Of a DNA stretch of 64,000 nucleotides, positions 20,347-32,184 are shown one piece after another. This DNA is from Enoplolaimus lenunculus (Eukaryota > Nematoda > Enoplea > Enoplida > Thoracostomopsidae), in the NCBI GenBank assembly GCA_030248215.1, contig JASANG010001376.1, positions 1 through 64,000 of the forward strand, in the 5' to 3' direction. Position 1 is the first letter of the stretch; each line of letters starts with the position of its first letter. The notes beneath the pieces were generated by a model. It had not been told where the DNA came from. It saw nothing but the letters and a program-made list of their open reading frames with translations, and searched no databases. The translations under genes were made by a program, and so were the position numbers.

Positions 20347-21320
20347 CAGGGTGCCACCGGAATTGCCGGTTCCGGTAGAAAAATCTAGTATTTTTCATTA
20401 TCCGGTTCCGGTAATAATTCATGTATTTTTTCAACAGAATTTTCCGGTATTTTCGATATCAAAAATTTTTCTCATTCGACAATTTAACAAAATTTGGCAT
20501 ATTATCATATGATGCTTTTCTAAAATTGTTTGAGCGTGTATGGCTAAAATTTTCAATTAGTGTCATACTACTTCATAATTAATTATACGTTTCCAAGCTA
20601 CTGCACTGTAAATTCTAATGAGTTGATTAATAAATTCAGCCAGTGAGTTGGTTATTTCTGAATTAAAATCAGTAAACATTAACTCATTGTCAGTTGAGTT
20701 AATTCTCAGTCTGAGTTCAGTTGACTCTGGGTGAGTTGATTAATTAACTCAGAATGAATTGAATCAACTCAAAATTCTGAGTTCTGGCAGTCCTAACTCA
20801 GACTGAGTGATTCAACTCATTCTGAGTTAAAATTAACTCACAGAAATTGACAGTGTGCATTATTTTCAGAATTTTGGCATTGTATGCACTCCCGTTTTCA
20901 ATGACTGAGCATAAAACCAAAATGTTCATCCTGGTTTCAACTATTCTTCGAAATTTTACTAAAACTACATTGAAGGCGAATTTAGCTTCTATTGAGAGTG
21001 AAGATCTACAAAACGCAATAATTAAGTAAAAAATTTTACTTCGTATCGTTAATAATTAAACTATTTTCCCATTAAAACCTATCAAATAGATTTAAAAAAG
21101 AATTTTCTGATAACGAAGATTTTTGTTTTCCCCGTTTCCGGTGTTTTTTAACCTTCCGGGTCCGATTTCCGGCAACAATGATTTTTGTTTTCCCCGCCTG
21201 CGGTGTTTTTTAACCTTCCGGTTCCGACTTCCGGTAACAAGGACTTTTGTTTTCTCTGCTTCCGGTGTTTTTAACCTTCCGGTTCCGGTTCTCGTATTTT
21301 ATATTTTCGGTTGCATCATG
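20347..21320 (+). mobile_element. K-family hAT-like element with nested B element
   Basis: Starts CAGGGTGCCACCGGAATTGC; the interior is shared with 31305-31765 (GAGCGTGTAT, TTATACGTTTCCA, TTTTGGCATT). The right part has CCTTCCGGTTCCG repeats ending GGTTGCATCATGC. A B element sits at 20604-20855. No ORF. Confidence 0.55.
20604..20855 (-). mobile_element. B-family MITE nested in K element
   Basis: CACTGTAAATTCTAATGAGT to GAAATTGACAGTG. The related K copy at 31305 lacks it: there CTACTG is followed directly by TACCTGTTTCAGGG, an empty site. Confidence 0.85.
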
Positions 21321-21324
21321 CTCG

Positions 21325-21585
21325 CCATCGAACACAAACTCGATGAGTGGATTAATCAACTCAGAGAGCGAATTGGTCATTTCTGGTTATTTCTGAATTA
21401 ACAACAGGAAACATCAACTCGCTCGGAGCTGATTCAATACCGAGGGGGTAAGTTGATTAATTAACTCCGAACGAGTTCAATCAATTCAAAATTCTGAGTT
21501 CTGAAACGCCTAATTCAGAGCTCATGCTTTTGAGGGGATTCAACTCTCATTCTGAGTTAAAATTAAATCACTGGAATTTTGTAGT
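21325..21585 (-). mobile_element. B-family MITE, strongly diverged
   Basis: ACTCGATGAGTGGATTAATC ... TCTGAGTTCTGAAACGCC ... TCACTGGAATTTTGTAGTG; the left terminus has decayed. Confidence 0.6.
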
Positions 21586-21807
21586 GTGTCTGTATAATAT
21601 ATTGCTGTATAAGAGTTTGCCAGACATCAAAAGCAATGCGAGTCAGTTTTACAAAACCCCCAAATCGGCATTGCATAATCTTCAAATTTTAAAGGTTTGT
21701 CTGGCCAGTTGCGATCTGTTACCACTTTTATTCGGACATTGAAAAAGAATTTACGCAATATTTTAGCTATAGACTGGTCACTTGTATAGTTACCCATTTG
21801 GTATTAT

Positions 21808-21955
21808 ACAGGCATATATACATATATTTATATATTTATATATATATATATATATATAAATATATACATGTATATATACATATATATAAGTATATATATA
21901 TGTTTATTTATTTATCTATTTATATAAATAAACATATAATATATAATATATATTG
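21808..21955. repeat. TA-rich microsatellite
   Basis: (TA)n interspersed with TATATTTATA and TATACATA. Confidence 0.9.
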
Positions 21956-22506
21956 CGTCACAATGTAATTATATCGAGGTTGTTGGGACCTAAAAATTTC
22001 TTTTATTTCAACTCTTAAAAAGTTGAATTTAATGGTTGAGCTGTAGAATAACGAAATAATTGCAAACAACTGTTATGTCAGAATGGTATTTGAAATTTCG
22101 GGTTAAATTTTTATTTTATTTTTAAATTTTGACTCTTGCAAACCTAATGTGCGATCGCAGTACCTATTGCGCTCTCTTGCTGTATTTCTGTTTATAAAAG
22201 ATGGGTATAGACCCCTAGTTCGGAGCGCGTTTAAATTTGGTTTGTACCTGTGTTGACAGGACCCGAGCAACCACCCCCGTACCCCCGAAGTCTACCCTGT
22301 GGGTCGGATATTGTTGGAATAACCGAATTAACGAGTTGCTCATCACTGGTATAGAAATACTAGGAACGTTTAAGATGTACGTGTGTTATAAGCAGAGCGT
22401 CGCTGGTATCCGGTTCCGATCAGAATCATATTTGTTTTCGTTTCCGTTATCGAAATACACAACCACTCAGTTTTATGTATATAGTTTAGTTGAAAATCAC
22501 TTAACA

Positions 22507-22758
22507 CACTGTAAATTTAAGTGAGTTGATTTTAACTGAGAATGAGTTGAATCATTCAATCTGAGTTAGGACTATCAGAACTCAGAATTTTGAGTTGATT
22601 CAATTCATTCTGAGCTAAATGACCAACCTACCCAGAGTCAACTAAATTCAGAGTTAGAATCAGCTCAACTCAGAATGAGTTAATATTCACTGATATTAAT
22701 TCAAAAATAACCAACTCGCCAGTTGAATTGATTAATCAACTCATTGGAATCTACAGTA
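22507..22758 (+). mobile_element. B-family MITE
   Basis: CACTGTAAATTTAAGTGAGT to GGAATCTACAGTA. Confidence 0.85.
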
Positions 22759-22899
22759 CATTAACTCAGTTTTAAAATACAGATCCGCTGCAATTGTTCG
22801 ATTTGAAATAAAATATATCCACAATTTTAAGAATTTTTGGTGATTTCATTTTTTGTTTCGATAATATTTTATTTTACCGCGAAATCAATATTTGCTATA

Positions 22900-23128
22900 T
22901 ACTGTAAATTGCAGTAAGTTGACACTTTAACACAGAATAGGCGGAATCCATTAAGTTTGAGAAGTGACTGTCAGAACTCAGAATTTTCAGTTGATTCAAC
23001 TTCTTATTAACTCTACTTATAGAAGTGAATGTTAACACAGAGCGAGCTTAAATGTTTACTGTTATTAAACTTCAAAACAAATAATTCACTATCTGAGTTG
23101 ATTAATCAACTTACTGGAATTTACAGTG
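22900..23128 (+). mobile_element. B-family MITE
   Basis: TACTGTAAATTGCAGTAAGT to GGAATTTACAGTG, then TA. Confidence 0.8.
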
Positions 23129-23212
23129 TATTTCAATTGTATACGTTTTTTTATTTCCGTTTCTGGTATTTTAATTATATACTATCCGTTTCTGGTATTT
23201 CTACCATCTGAA

Positions 23213-23375
23213 CACTGTAAATTCCAATAAGTTGATGTATCAATTGAGCTAGCTAGTTGGATATTTCTGAATTAATATCAGTATTAAACATTAACTCACT
23301 CTGATTTGAGTTAACTCTGGGTGAGTTGATTGATTAACTCAGAATGAATTGAATCAACTCAAAATTCTGAGTTCG
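23213..23375 (-). mobile_element. B-family MITE, right end missing
   Basis: CACTGTAAATTCCAATAAGT continuing to CAAAATTCTGAGTTCGG, where homology stops. Confidence 0.75.
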
Positions 23376-23404
23376 GATACCAGTATAAGAGTTTACTTTC
23401 ACAG

Positions 23405-23563
23405 TTCAGTTCACCTTGCCAGGGGGGCTAACATTTTCCAGCAGGGGCAAACAACGGCTATCATTGACCTACAAGCAATGTTGAAAATTAACTAAGGGGG
23501 CAAAATTTTTCAAATCTGGGTTGAGCCTCCTGTCCGCCTTCCCGCCCTTAGCTACGGTCCGTC
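23405..23563 (-). mobile_element. I-family MITE (diverged)
   Basis: AGTTCACCTTGCCAGGGGGG ... GACCTACAAGCAATGTTGAA ... GGGGGCAAAATTTTTC ... CTTAGCTACGGTCCG, matching the I consensus in inverted orientation. Confidence 0.65.
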
Positions 23564-23589
23564 ATCGACCTCTTGACGTATTGAGTGGC

Positions 23590-23788
23590 CAATATAAACA
23601 ACAGGGGCGGAACAGTATTATAAGCATATTCCTAAGCCTAAGCTTAAGCCTAAGCGTAAGAATCAGCATATTCCTAAGCCTATGCTTAAGCCTACGCCTA
23701 AGCCAAGCAAAACAATTAGTCTAAAGCTTAAGCTTACTCTATTCTAGTCCCACACAAAAACGTTCCGCCGCTGATCTTTACATGGGCG
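23590..23788 (+). mobile_element. A-family telomere-core MITE, near complete
   Basis: GGGGCGGAACAGTATTATAA, GCATATTCCTAAGCC twice, AAGCCAAGCAAAACAATTAG, CTCTATTCTAGTCCC, AACGTTCCGCCGCTGATC and TTTACATGGGC. Confidence 0.85.
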
Positions 23789-24120
23789 TCTTGTGTTATG
23801 AACGACTTGGCCTAAATTCCACAAACAAAACTTACCTCGCTTTAAATTATCATTTACGTCTGTGTAGAGCAAGCAAAATACACAGAAAATTGGAATTGTT
23901 TTTGGGTTTTGGTAAAAAATATATAATTTTGCCTATACATCTGTACCGGCTGCAGGTTTCAAATAATTGACGGATAATTTGGTCGTTTTTGCCCTTTACG
24001 TTTGTGTTTTTTGTTTACTTTTATATACCGTTTTTTGTTTGTTTTGTTGTGTTTTCTTACAAAAATGGTTAAAGTTTTCCAAGCCCCTCCCTTAGACATT
24101 TTCATGGCCCTCCCCCTCAT

Positions 24121-24252
24121 GTAAGAATGAGTTTATTCTTAAGCCTAAGCTTAATAAAGCCTAAGCCAAGCAAAAAATTAGTCTAAAACCTAAGCTTACT
24201 CTATTGCAGTACCACAGAAAAACGTTCCGCTCCTGATCTTTATATGCGCCCT
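24121..24252 (+). mobile_element. A-family telomere-core MITE, left-truncated
   Basis: AGAATGAGTTTATTCTTAAG, AAGCCAAGCAAAAAATTAG, AACGTTCCGCTCCTGATCTT. Confidence 0.75.
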
Positions 24253-24464
24253 GTGCTCATATGCCCAAAACTATTTAGCATTTAACAACCAATTACTTAT
24301 TGGTGTTTCAAATTGTGATGTTTGTAATTTGAAGTTTAGAAATTAAGCGTAGTTTTTTGGATTCGATTAATTTTATTTGTAACCAGAGTCAGATATCCGC
24401 AGTTGATGCAGTCGACAGTTTCGAAACCTTATTTGCCAACATTGCCGTGATATTTTAAACAAGG

Positions 24465-26200
24465 GTGTGCAACTACTTGGGTTGTGTATGGTACAAATTG
24501 TGCCAACACTCGTTGTGTTTTTGCCCGACCCCACCGTTATTTTTAGGGGGTTGATTTCATACTCTGAAGTGCCTCCTCTTTTTAAGAATATGAACGGAGA
24601 TGAATATATAGGATTGCAATTTATTTATGCTGTTTTCTGAAAATTTTGACCCACCCAAACAAGGGGGCTCAGCCAAAAATGCAACACGCACTGAATACAT
24701 TCCTTTGTATACAGAATGAACCCTGTTGGATACTCTTACATATCATACACTCCTGCTATTATCAGGAGTGGAAATTCGCTACTTAACAAGAGTGTGCAAC
24801 TGGGCACTTCTGTGTAGAAAACAGGAACAACTGCTGCGAACCATGGCACTTTATGTATGCGACATCAAACATGGTCCCCTTATAGTTTAATTTAGAGGTA
24901 TTCATGTGATAGACAGCCCCTCTAAACAAGGGGGTCTGCCAAGAACGCAACACCCGGTGGTACATTTTGTACCAAGCGGACATCAAGAGTTGTACACCTT
25001 TGTCATTATCCACTCTTACTATTACCAAGAGTATGATGTTCTCTTTTTACAAGAGTGTGCAACTGTGTACATTCTGTGTACATAAGAATGTATCCAGCAC
25101 GCGTTGTATTTTTGGTCGACCCCCCTCCTTATTTAGGGGGATCAAAATTTTCAGAGCCTAAAATTCTATTCTGTTGTATACACTGGAAATTGGTCTGCTT
25201 ATATTTTTAACAAAACTTAACTTTTGTTGAATGCAAAATCGACCCCCTCAAAGGTAGGGGGGCAGAGCAAAAGCACAACGAGAGCTGAAAGATTTGGTAC
25301 CACGCACAACCTAAGCAAGTTGCACACTCTTGCGATCATCCACTTTGGGGGTATAACAGCTAGTTTTGCGCACTAAATATGTAACATAAGCACCGCGCTC
25401 CCTGCCTTATTTGACATTGAAAATGAGCACGGATCCATCCTTCTTAATTGGAGGGGGTATGACGTAAAAAGGCCCTTGTGAAGCTGTACTGATAAACCAC
25501 TAAAATAGCAAGTGTCACACTCTTACTTAATGAACCCTTGCAATTACCAAGAGTGGATGATCACTCTAACAAGAGTGCAACTACAGAAATTTGTGTGGTA
25601 CAAAATGTACCACAGGGCGTTGCGTTTTCGGCCGACCCCCCTTGTTTAGAGGGGGGTTGCTATCACGTTAATCCCGCTAAATTAAACTATAAGGGGAGCT
25701 TGTTTGACGCCACATACATAATGTGACATAGTTTTTGCCGGTTGTACCCCCTCTAAATAAACGGGGGGTTGGCCAAAAACGCAACATGTGCCGCGTACAT
25801 TGTTGTCTACACAGAATGTGCCCAGTTGCACACTCTAGTTAAATACCGATTATCCACTCTTGCTATTATCAAGAGTGGATGATGTCCACCTTGCAGAAAA
25901 GTGTGCAAATGCTTGGGCTGTGCATGGTACTAAATGTACCAGCACGCGTTGCATTTTTGTTCGACTCCCCCTCAATCAGGGGGGTTTAAGCAAGATAATT
26001 AACAGTAAAGTATGCTTCAGTACACCTACTCCCCTTAAACAAGGGTGTTACAATTTGATCCTAACATTACTGACCCCCCTAAACAAAGGGGGGTAGGCTA
26101 AAAACGCAACGCGTGCCGAGTACATGCTTTAATACACAGAATGTACCCAGTTGCACACTCTAGTTAAATCCGATTATCCACTCTTGCTATTATTAACCTA
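24465..26200. mobile_element. Cluster of about five E-family inverted-repeat elements
   Basis: Units begin AAGAGTGTGCAACT, pass GTACATTCTGTGTA and GCGTTGCATTTTTGGCCGAC into CCCCCC, and return through GGGGGG, GGCCAAAAACGCAACGCG and AGTTGCACACTCTTG. Approximate units: 24465-24770, 24780-25030, 25045-25360, 25520-25865 and 25866-26200. CACTCTTG/CAAGAGTG boundaries recur. Small ORFs inside are shadows. Confidence 0.75.
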
Positions 26201-26393
26201 ACTTGCTGCTGAACTTGGTCTATGATCCAGTCCGTTCAACGGAGCGGTACAGTCCGGTCCAACCTATGCAAACATCACGCGATGGCTAATAAAGATGTGT
26301 TTAATATCTCACCCGACGAATTTTACTGCTTTAAAGTTTCAAAATTTTGCCACACAAAAATACACTGAAAACGGTATTTAGGGTTTTCTGACA

Positions 26394-26589
26394 ATAGGCA
26401 ACTCAGCGCAGTGTATATACGTTAAATAATATATATCGCACCGTGTTGAACAATTGCAACACGTATACATAGTACTAAATAACCACAAGACGTGAGAGCC
26501 CCCTCGGGCTCGAGCGTCAAGCTCCTATGGCTGAGTGGTAATGGTATATGCCTCCCACTCCAGTCACTGGAGTTCGAATCCTAGCATAA
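26394..26589 (+). mobile_element. tRNA-derived SINE-like element, copy 1
   Basis: Shares ~195 bp with 50388-50584. Contains a Pol III A box TGGCTGAGTGG (26529-26539) and B box AGTTCGAATCC (26571-26581), and a tRNA-like 3' half with CTCCCACTCCAGTCACTGG. The upstream ~130 bp (CAGCGCAGTGTATATACG, CGAGCGTCAAGCTCC) is also conserved, so the repeat is larger than a tRNA. Confidence 0.65.
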
Positions 26590-26925
26590 AAGTAGGTCTC
26601 AGGGGAAATAGAAAATATTCATGTAAGAAAGGGTTAATATTGCAATCATTCAGCTTCGAATTGAGAAATTTCTGACGGAGGACGGCTGGCTGATAAAAGT
26701 TACGAAACGCAATTTTTACAGTATGCTTTATATGTCAATCTTCTTAGCGGAATTATAATGCAATGACATTACCATTTTCTCAAATATTTTCTAATGGGGG
26801 CCCCATTCTCTGGATCCGCTAGTGCAATCATTCGACCGGTCCGGTCCAACGCTATGCAGTCTCATATGTGTTCTAAGGTCGGACCGCGGACCACTCTGTC
26901 CTTTTTTGTGGTCCATTCGGGCCCG

Positions 26926-27081
26926 TAGCCAAGGAGGACCAGTGGGGGCTCAGCCCCCCCTGGAAAATTTTGCCCCCCTATAAAGTTTACAACCTTGCTT
27001 GTAACTCATTAAAAACCCTTGAATGCCCCTCCTAAAAATTTTTTAGCCCTCCCTAGCAATGTGAACTGGCTACGGGCCTGG
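26926..27081 (+). mobile_element. I-family hAT-like MITE (reference description)
   Basis: GGCCCGTAGCCAAGGAGGAC, GGCTCAGCCCCCCC, CAACCTTGCTTGTAACTCAT, AAAACCCTTGAATGCCCCTC, GTGAACTGGCTACGGGCC. Inverted GGCCCGTAGCC / GGCTACGGGCC ends. The copy at 49409 has a ~8-bp target duplication, suggesting hAT. Non-coding. Confidence 0.8.
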
Positions 27082-27460
27082 GCCCATTTCAGATTCCTAT
27101 TAAATATATCCAAACCAAATGTATGCAACCTAATGAGCTCTCGCGTGCTCTGTGTGGTTGTTTCGTATTCAGTCGGAAACGTTGTGTGCGCGTAGTTGAT
27201 TGGTTCATTTTGCCTGAACTCAAAAATCGTCAACGAATCAGATTATGACAGTTTCGAAGAAAAAAACTCCAAGCTTTCATTAGTTATTTATGCTGTAGTG
27301 ACCTGGTTTCGGGTCGATTTTGAACTCAACTATTTTGGTTCGGCGTTTTGCATTTTTAAAACAGCGGAAGAAACGTCAATATCACTTCTACTGCAAATAA
27401 GGTAACTTTTGGGACAGCACCGTCTGCTCGACTCCTGTTCGAAGTTTTGTCCAAAGTTAA

Positions 27461-27519
27461 GAACCTCGCCGGGAATCGAAGCCCTGGAGTCAAGTACGCT
27501 GCCACTACACCATGTGGTC
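27461..27519 (-). pseudogene. tRNA-like relic lacking most of the anticodon arm
   Basis: Minus strand GACCACATGGTGTAGTGGCA (with A box), ACTTGACTCCAG, then GCTTCGATTCCCGGCGAGG (B box). Only 59 nt; the anticodon stem's 3' side and variable loop are absent, so it cannot fold as a normal tRNA. Confidence 0.45.
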
Positions 27520-27547
27520 ATTGAATTAACAACTTTTTATAGTTGTA

Positions 27548-27777
27548 CACTGTAAATTCAAATGAGTTGATTAATCAATTCAGCCAGCGAGTTGGTTATT
27601 TCTGAATTAATATCAGTAAACATTAACTCACTCCGAGTTGAGTTATCACTGAGTGAGGTGATTTATTAACTCAGAATGAATCGAATCAACTCAAAATTCT
27701 GAGTTCTGATAGTCCTAACTCATGCTGAGTGATTCAATTCGTTCTGAGTTAAAATCAACTCACGGAAATTTGCAATG
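27548..27777 (-). mobile_element. B-family MITE
   Basis: TA + CACTGTAAATTCAAATGAGT to GGAAATTTGCAATG + TA. Confidence 0.85.
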
Positions 27778-28097
27778 TATATATAAGTGCATATTTTTGG
27801 AAATCTTTTGCTTTGCATACACTTAGCGTGCACATATGCCGGTAGTAACGATGTCGAAATAATATGCTAAATATTCGCTTTTCGCAATTCAAACAGCATT
27901 TTTCCGAACACTTCCTTGTAAGTAGAGACAGTTTAAAATGAATCGCTTGTGTTGCCAAACAATGTTATATAAGCTGTTGCCAAACAATGTTATATAAGCT
28001 GAGTTTAACATTTGTTGGTCGGCTTTTCAATAGTGAATAGCATTTTTGTATTTCTGACACAATTCATAAAAACAATAGAAACTAATTTAAGGTATAC

Positions 28098-28338
28098 CAC
28101 TGTAAATTTCAATGAGTTGATTAATCAATTGAATTTGCAAACAAATTAGTCATTTATGGTTATTTTTGAGGTAATAATAGTAAGCATTAACTCACTCTTT
28201 GCTGACTTATAATTCCGTTGCATTTGATTAATTGACTCAGAATAAGTTCAATGAATTCAAAATTCTGAGTTCTGATAGACCTTATTTAGACTCAGTGCTC
28301 CTACTCATTCTGAATTAAAATCAACTCGCTGGAATTAA
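28098..28338 (-). mobile_element. B-family MITE, diverged right end
   Basis: CACTGTAAATTTCAATGAGT to CTCGCTGGAATTAAATGCG. Confidence 0.7.
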
Positions 28339-28548
28339 ATGCGATAATAAACACAGATCTCTCTTCTTATTGAAATCAAATAATCTACCTTAAATTTTGT
28401 AACATTTAGTTAAGAATATTATTATTTTGGTTTCAAATTGAACAATGGCAAAAACATAACACTTATGCCTCCCTTGAAGGCCACGCAAGGTCATGATCCC
28501 CTGACGCAGAAATTAAGACCAAAATTTTATTCTAACCATACATATAGT

Positions 28549-28804
28549 AAACTGCAAATTCCAATGAGTTGATTAATCAACTCAGAGAGAGAATTAGTTA
28601 TTTCTGGTTATTTTTGACTTAATTTAACTGTAACCATTAACTCACTCTAGGCTGATTTAATTATGGGTTAGTTGATTAATTAACTTAGAATAAGTTCAAT
28701 CGCATTTCAGAACTCTGAGTTCGGAAGAATAAAATTCAGAGCTCACACCCCAGAGTGAATACAACTCATTTTGAGTTAAAATCAACTCACTGAAATTTAC
28801 AGCG
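28549..28804 (-). mobile_element. B-family MITE
   Basis: AACTGCAAATTCCAATGAGT to CACTGAAATTTACAGCG, then TA. Confidence 0.8.
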
Positions 28805-28997
28805 TAGTAATAAAGCGTTTGGCTTCTCACTCGCTTGCTTGCAAAATTTCTGTTAAATTATTATATATCACCGTCGCCACCCCGTCAAAACCGTCCGCAT
28901 CTGCCGCTGAATCAGACCGTTTCACACGGATTGAACTTACATGTGAAAACAAAGTATGTCAAGATTTGGTGACATGTTTTTTCGCTGAGCTTACCAG

Positions 28998-29158
28998 CCC
29001 GTATAGCCAGCTCACCTTAATAGGTGGAGCTAAAAAGTTTTCAGGAAACGCATTCAAGGGTTTTCAATGAATTACAAGAAGTAAATTTGAAAATTTATTA
29101 TGGGGAAACTAAAATTTTTTCAAGGCAGGCTCAGCCTTCCGGATTGGTTACTGTCCTG
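28998..29158 (-). mobile_element. I-family MITE
   Basis: CCCGTATAGCCAGCTCACCT, GGTGGAGCTAAAAAGTTTTC, AAGGGTTTTCAATGAATTAC, AGGCTCAGCCTTCC. Confidence 0.7.
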
Positions 29159-29614
29159 TAAGGTTATACCAAAACCTTGCAACTATATGTATATATATGC
29201 AATTGGTTTATTCCGTCACATTTTTTATTGGTATTTAGTTGTGTTTACGACTTTTTTTCGGCAAAAGCCTAAACCAAACTAGGCTCACAGTTGCCAGCCA
29301 ATAAAACAAATCAAACTCCTTTCTTAACTTTTTTGCAACCTATTTTTTGTAGTAGGTTATATTTGTTCACGTATCAAAATATGTCCAATGTAATGTACCC
29401 TTTGAAACGCTACATTCTTGGCCCGTATTCTCAAATGTGTATAGCAACTATCACCAGTTGATGATAGAGGTCTTGTAACAATTCGATCCAGTGAATATTG
29501 CGGCTTAAAATTCACGCAGATTTTTGCATTTGATATGCTCTACTCCAGTATCCATTTTAAATTGAACAATTGTAAAAGCTAGCGAGTTTAAAAACCTATT
29601 ACTAACTGATAGTA
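29159..29614. other. AT-rich spacer, nothing recognised
   Basis: No ORF or repeat family could be supported. Confidence 0.4.
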
Positions 29615-29867
29615 CACTGTAAATTCCAATGAGTTGATTAATCAATTCAACTAGGGAGTTGGTTATTTCTGAATTAAATATCAGTAAACATTAACTCACT
29701 CTCAGTTGAGTTGATTCTCACTCTGAGTTGAGGAGACTCTGGGTGAGTTGGTTAATTAACTCAGAATGAATTGAATCAATTCAAAATTGTGAGTTCTGAT
29801 AGTCCTAACGCAGACTGAGTGATTCAACTCGTTCTGAGTTAAAATCAACTCACTGAAATTTACAGTG
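29615..29867 (-). mobile_element. B-family MITE
   Basis: TA + CACTGTAAATTCCAATGAGT to GAAATTTACAGTG. It has the longer form with two CACTCTGAGTTGAG units. Confidence 0.85.
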
Positions 29868-30099
29868 CAGTTGCGGTACACATTTGAGAATATGGGCCCA
29901 GCCCAACTTTCAATGGTGCAAAAACTTGCTTGAAAATGTCGAGTGCAGTTCAGCGCTGGATACTCGGGTTGTATATGATATATAAACACAATGAGATATT
30001 TTGTACTGAATTCATTTGGTTCTTTTTTTAAATTTTTAATTAAAATGTGACACTTTTCGTTTTAAATTTGAGATTTTGCAAGTTTCTTAAATTGTATAA

Positions 30100-30250
30100 A
30101 TGACCCATGTATAGAACAGGGCCGGATCGTTTTCCGGCGGGTCTGTAACAGAGTTAGTTTAAGCTTTAGACTAACTTTTTGCTTAAGTTTAGGTTTAGGC
30201 TTAGTAATATGCTTATACTACTGTTCTGGTCCTGTTGTATACATGGGCCA
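30100..30250 (-). mobile_element. A''-family telomere-core MITE
   Basis: CCCATGTATAGAACAGGGCC, GTTTAAGCTTTAGAC, GGTTTAGGCTTAG, ACTACTGTTCTGGTCCTGTT, ATACATGGGCC. Confidence 0.8.
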
Positions 30251-30350
30251 TAACTAAATTATTAAATAGGGAAGCGTAGTAAGCTTCGCCATATTTTTCA
30301 CCGATATTTTAGCTATAAAATACATTGTGACCTTGAGTTGAACTATTGTA

Positions 30351-30849
30351 CTGACCCGAATAAGATGGGGTAACAAGAGACGGTCCCCATTTTGAGTCCC
30401 AGTATCCCTAATAAGAGTCTGTAAGCGGATTGAGTCCCTAAACCATAATTAGAATCCATATTTGTCAATTGACGCTAATTGTAGTGCAATAAAAGTCCGT
30501 GGCGGATAGAGTCCCTGAGCCCTAACTAGAGTCTATGAAGGTCAATCATCCCTGATTATAATGCATAAATGACTCAAGGATCAAATAAAGTTGAGTTCGA
30601 AACTTTGAAGCATATTTAAGTTTTGAAAGTGCATTCCTAAACCTTTCGTTATCGTTCAAGTTTTCGGCACAAGACAAATGAGCGTTTATCCGTCGGATAG
30701 TTGAAATACTGGATATATATCGGTAACGAAGGACGTTGGATGGCTCGTTAAAATAAATTAAACTCCGTAACCAAATAACAAGGGGGTGCCCTATAAGGAG
30801 ATAAAATAAAATAAATATCAGTCTCCCCCTCTTATTCGGGTCACTACAG
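30351..30849 (+). mobile_element. F-family TA-flanked MITE
   Basis: CTGACCCGAATAAGATGGGG ... CCCCCTCTTATTCGGGTCAC TACAG, flanked by TA. The interior has repeated AGTCCCTAAACC/TAATTAGAGTCC units and AGTTCGAAACTTTGAAGC. Other copies are at 44231 and 52233. TA target; no ORF. Confidence 0.8.
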
Positions 30850-31304
30850 TATTTGCATAGTAAAATTTTCAACACACCAGCTGAGCCTTAATTGAGGGAT
30901 TTATTGGCATCTTCTGTGGATGAGCCATTTATTGAGCACTTTGCTCAACTCCACAACTAGGAATGGGGGGCTGAAAAAGGACCTGGGTTGGCATGGAATG
31001 TTTGAAAGTTTTCAGATAATCCATCTGTAAATGTTTTACAGCATAGCGATTGCAATGATACCAACAAGAGTGATTTGAACCTTTTCAGTCCTATTACACA
31101 ATTACGGTCCACATCGTGAAATGAGTATAGCATCTGTCACCTGTTAGTAATAGGTTTTCAAACTAACTAGCTGTTGCAGCTGTTGAACTTATAATTGGTA
31201 CAGAAATAGACCAAATTGTATGCGAAGAAAGTGCTGATTTTCAACCCTCGCCATTTATTGCTTGGAATGATGCAAGGCTTATACGCAAATGGCAATAGGT
31301 GCTA
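30850..31304. other. Spacer, nothing recognised
   Basis: AT-rich. One imperfect match to an end (GTCACCTGTTAGTAATAGG) recurs near 29605 inverted; not interpretable. Confidence 0.3.
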
Positions 31305-31765
31305 CACACTGGACTCAACCGGAATTCCGGTTTCGGTAGAAAAATTAGGTATTTTTCACTATCCGGTTCCGGTAAAAAATCCGGTATTTTTTACCGGAAT
31401 TTTCCGGTATTTTCGTTATTGAAAATGTTTCTCATTCGAAAATTAAACAAAAATCGACATATTAGCCTACCTTATTTTTATAGAATTGTCTGAGCGTGTA
31501 TTGCGCCAAACTTTTCAATTTGTGTCACACTGCATAATTTATTATACGTTTCCAGCTACTGTACCTGTTTCAGGGTTTTGGCATTCTAGATGGTGTGTTT
31601 TACGCCATAAAAGCAGTAAAATAGCGTTATAAATGAATTCTTTGCTAACAAATATTTTTTGTTATCCAGTGCCGGCTCTTGTTCTGGTTCCGGTATTTTT
31701 TGACTTTCCGGTTTCGGTGATTTTTAACTTTCCGGTTCCAGTTCCGGTATTTATACCTACTAAAC
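31305..31765 (+). mobile_element. K-family hAT-like element (empty-site reference)
   Basis: ACTCAACCGGAATTCCGG..., TATCCGGTTCCGGTAAAAAA, a GAGCGTGTATTGCG interior, TTATACGTTTCCAGCTACTG, then CCGGTTCCAGTTCCGG. Homologous to 20347-21320 without the B insertion. Confidence 0.55.
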
Positions 31766-32023
31766 GTTTTTCAGAATGTTGTTGCATATTTGACTGGTAA
31801 TGATTCTCTTTGTTGCATTTTATTAACGAAACGTTCACAGTGTTACCGTTTATACTGTTGTCTTATATATCTCTTTACTTGTATAATTTTACACTTTTAT
31901 CCAAGTAGCTTAACTTAGAGATTCAAATTGCCGGAGGGACCTCAACCGAAAAAACCAACAAAAATTTTAGGTCTCAAACCAAAATTGCCAAATCGCCAAC
32001 AATGACTCAGCGTCAGCGACACG

Positions 32024-32168
32024 CTCGTAGCCAAAGTGGTGAGACAGGGCGGCTCAGCCTTCACCCTAGAAAATTTTCAACCTTGATTGTAAGTCATTAA
32101 AAACCCTTGTATGTTCATAATTGAAAATTTTTTGTCCATCTAGCAAGGTGAGCTGGCTACGGATCTGG
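32024..32168 (+). mobile_element. I-family MITE
   Basis: CTCGTAGCCAAAGTGGTGAG, GGCTCAGCC, CAACCTTGATTGTAAGTCAT, AAGGTGAGCTGGCTACGG. Confidence 0.75.
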
Positions 32169-32184
32169 TCAGGCAGAAACCTTA

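Noticed and set aside
27461-27519. Functional minus-strand tRNA
   Set aside because: Good A and B boxes, but the anticodon arm and variable loop are largely missing.
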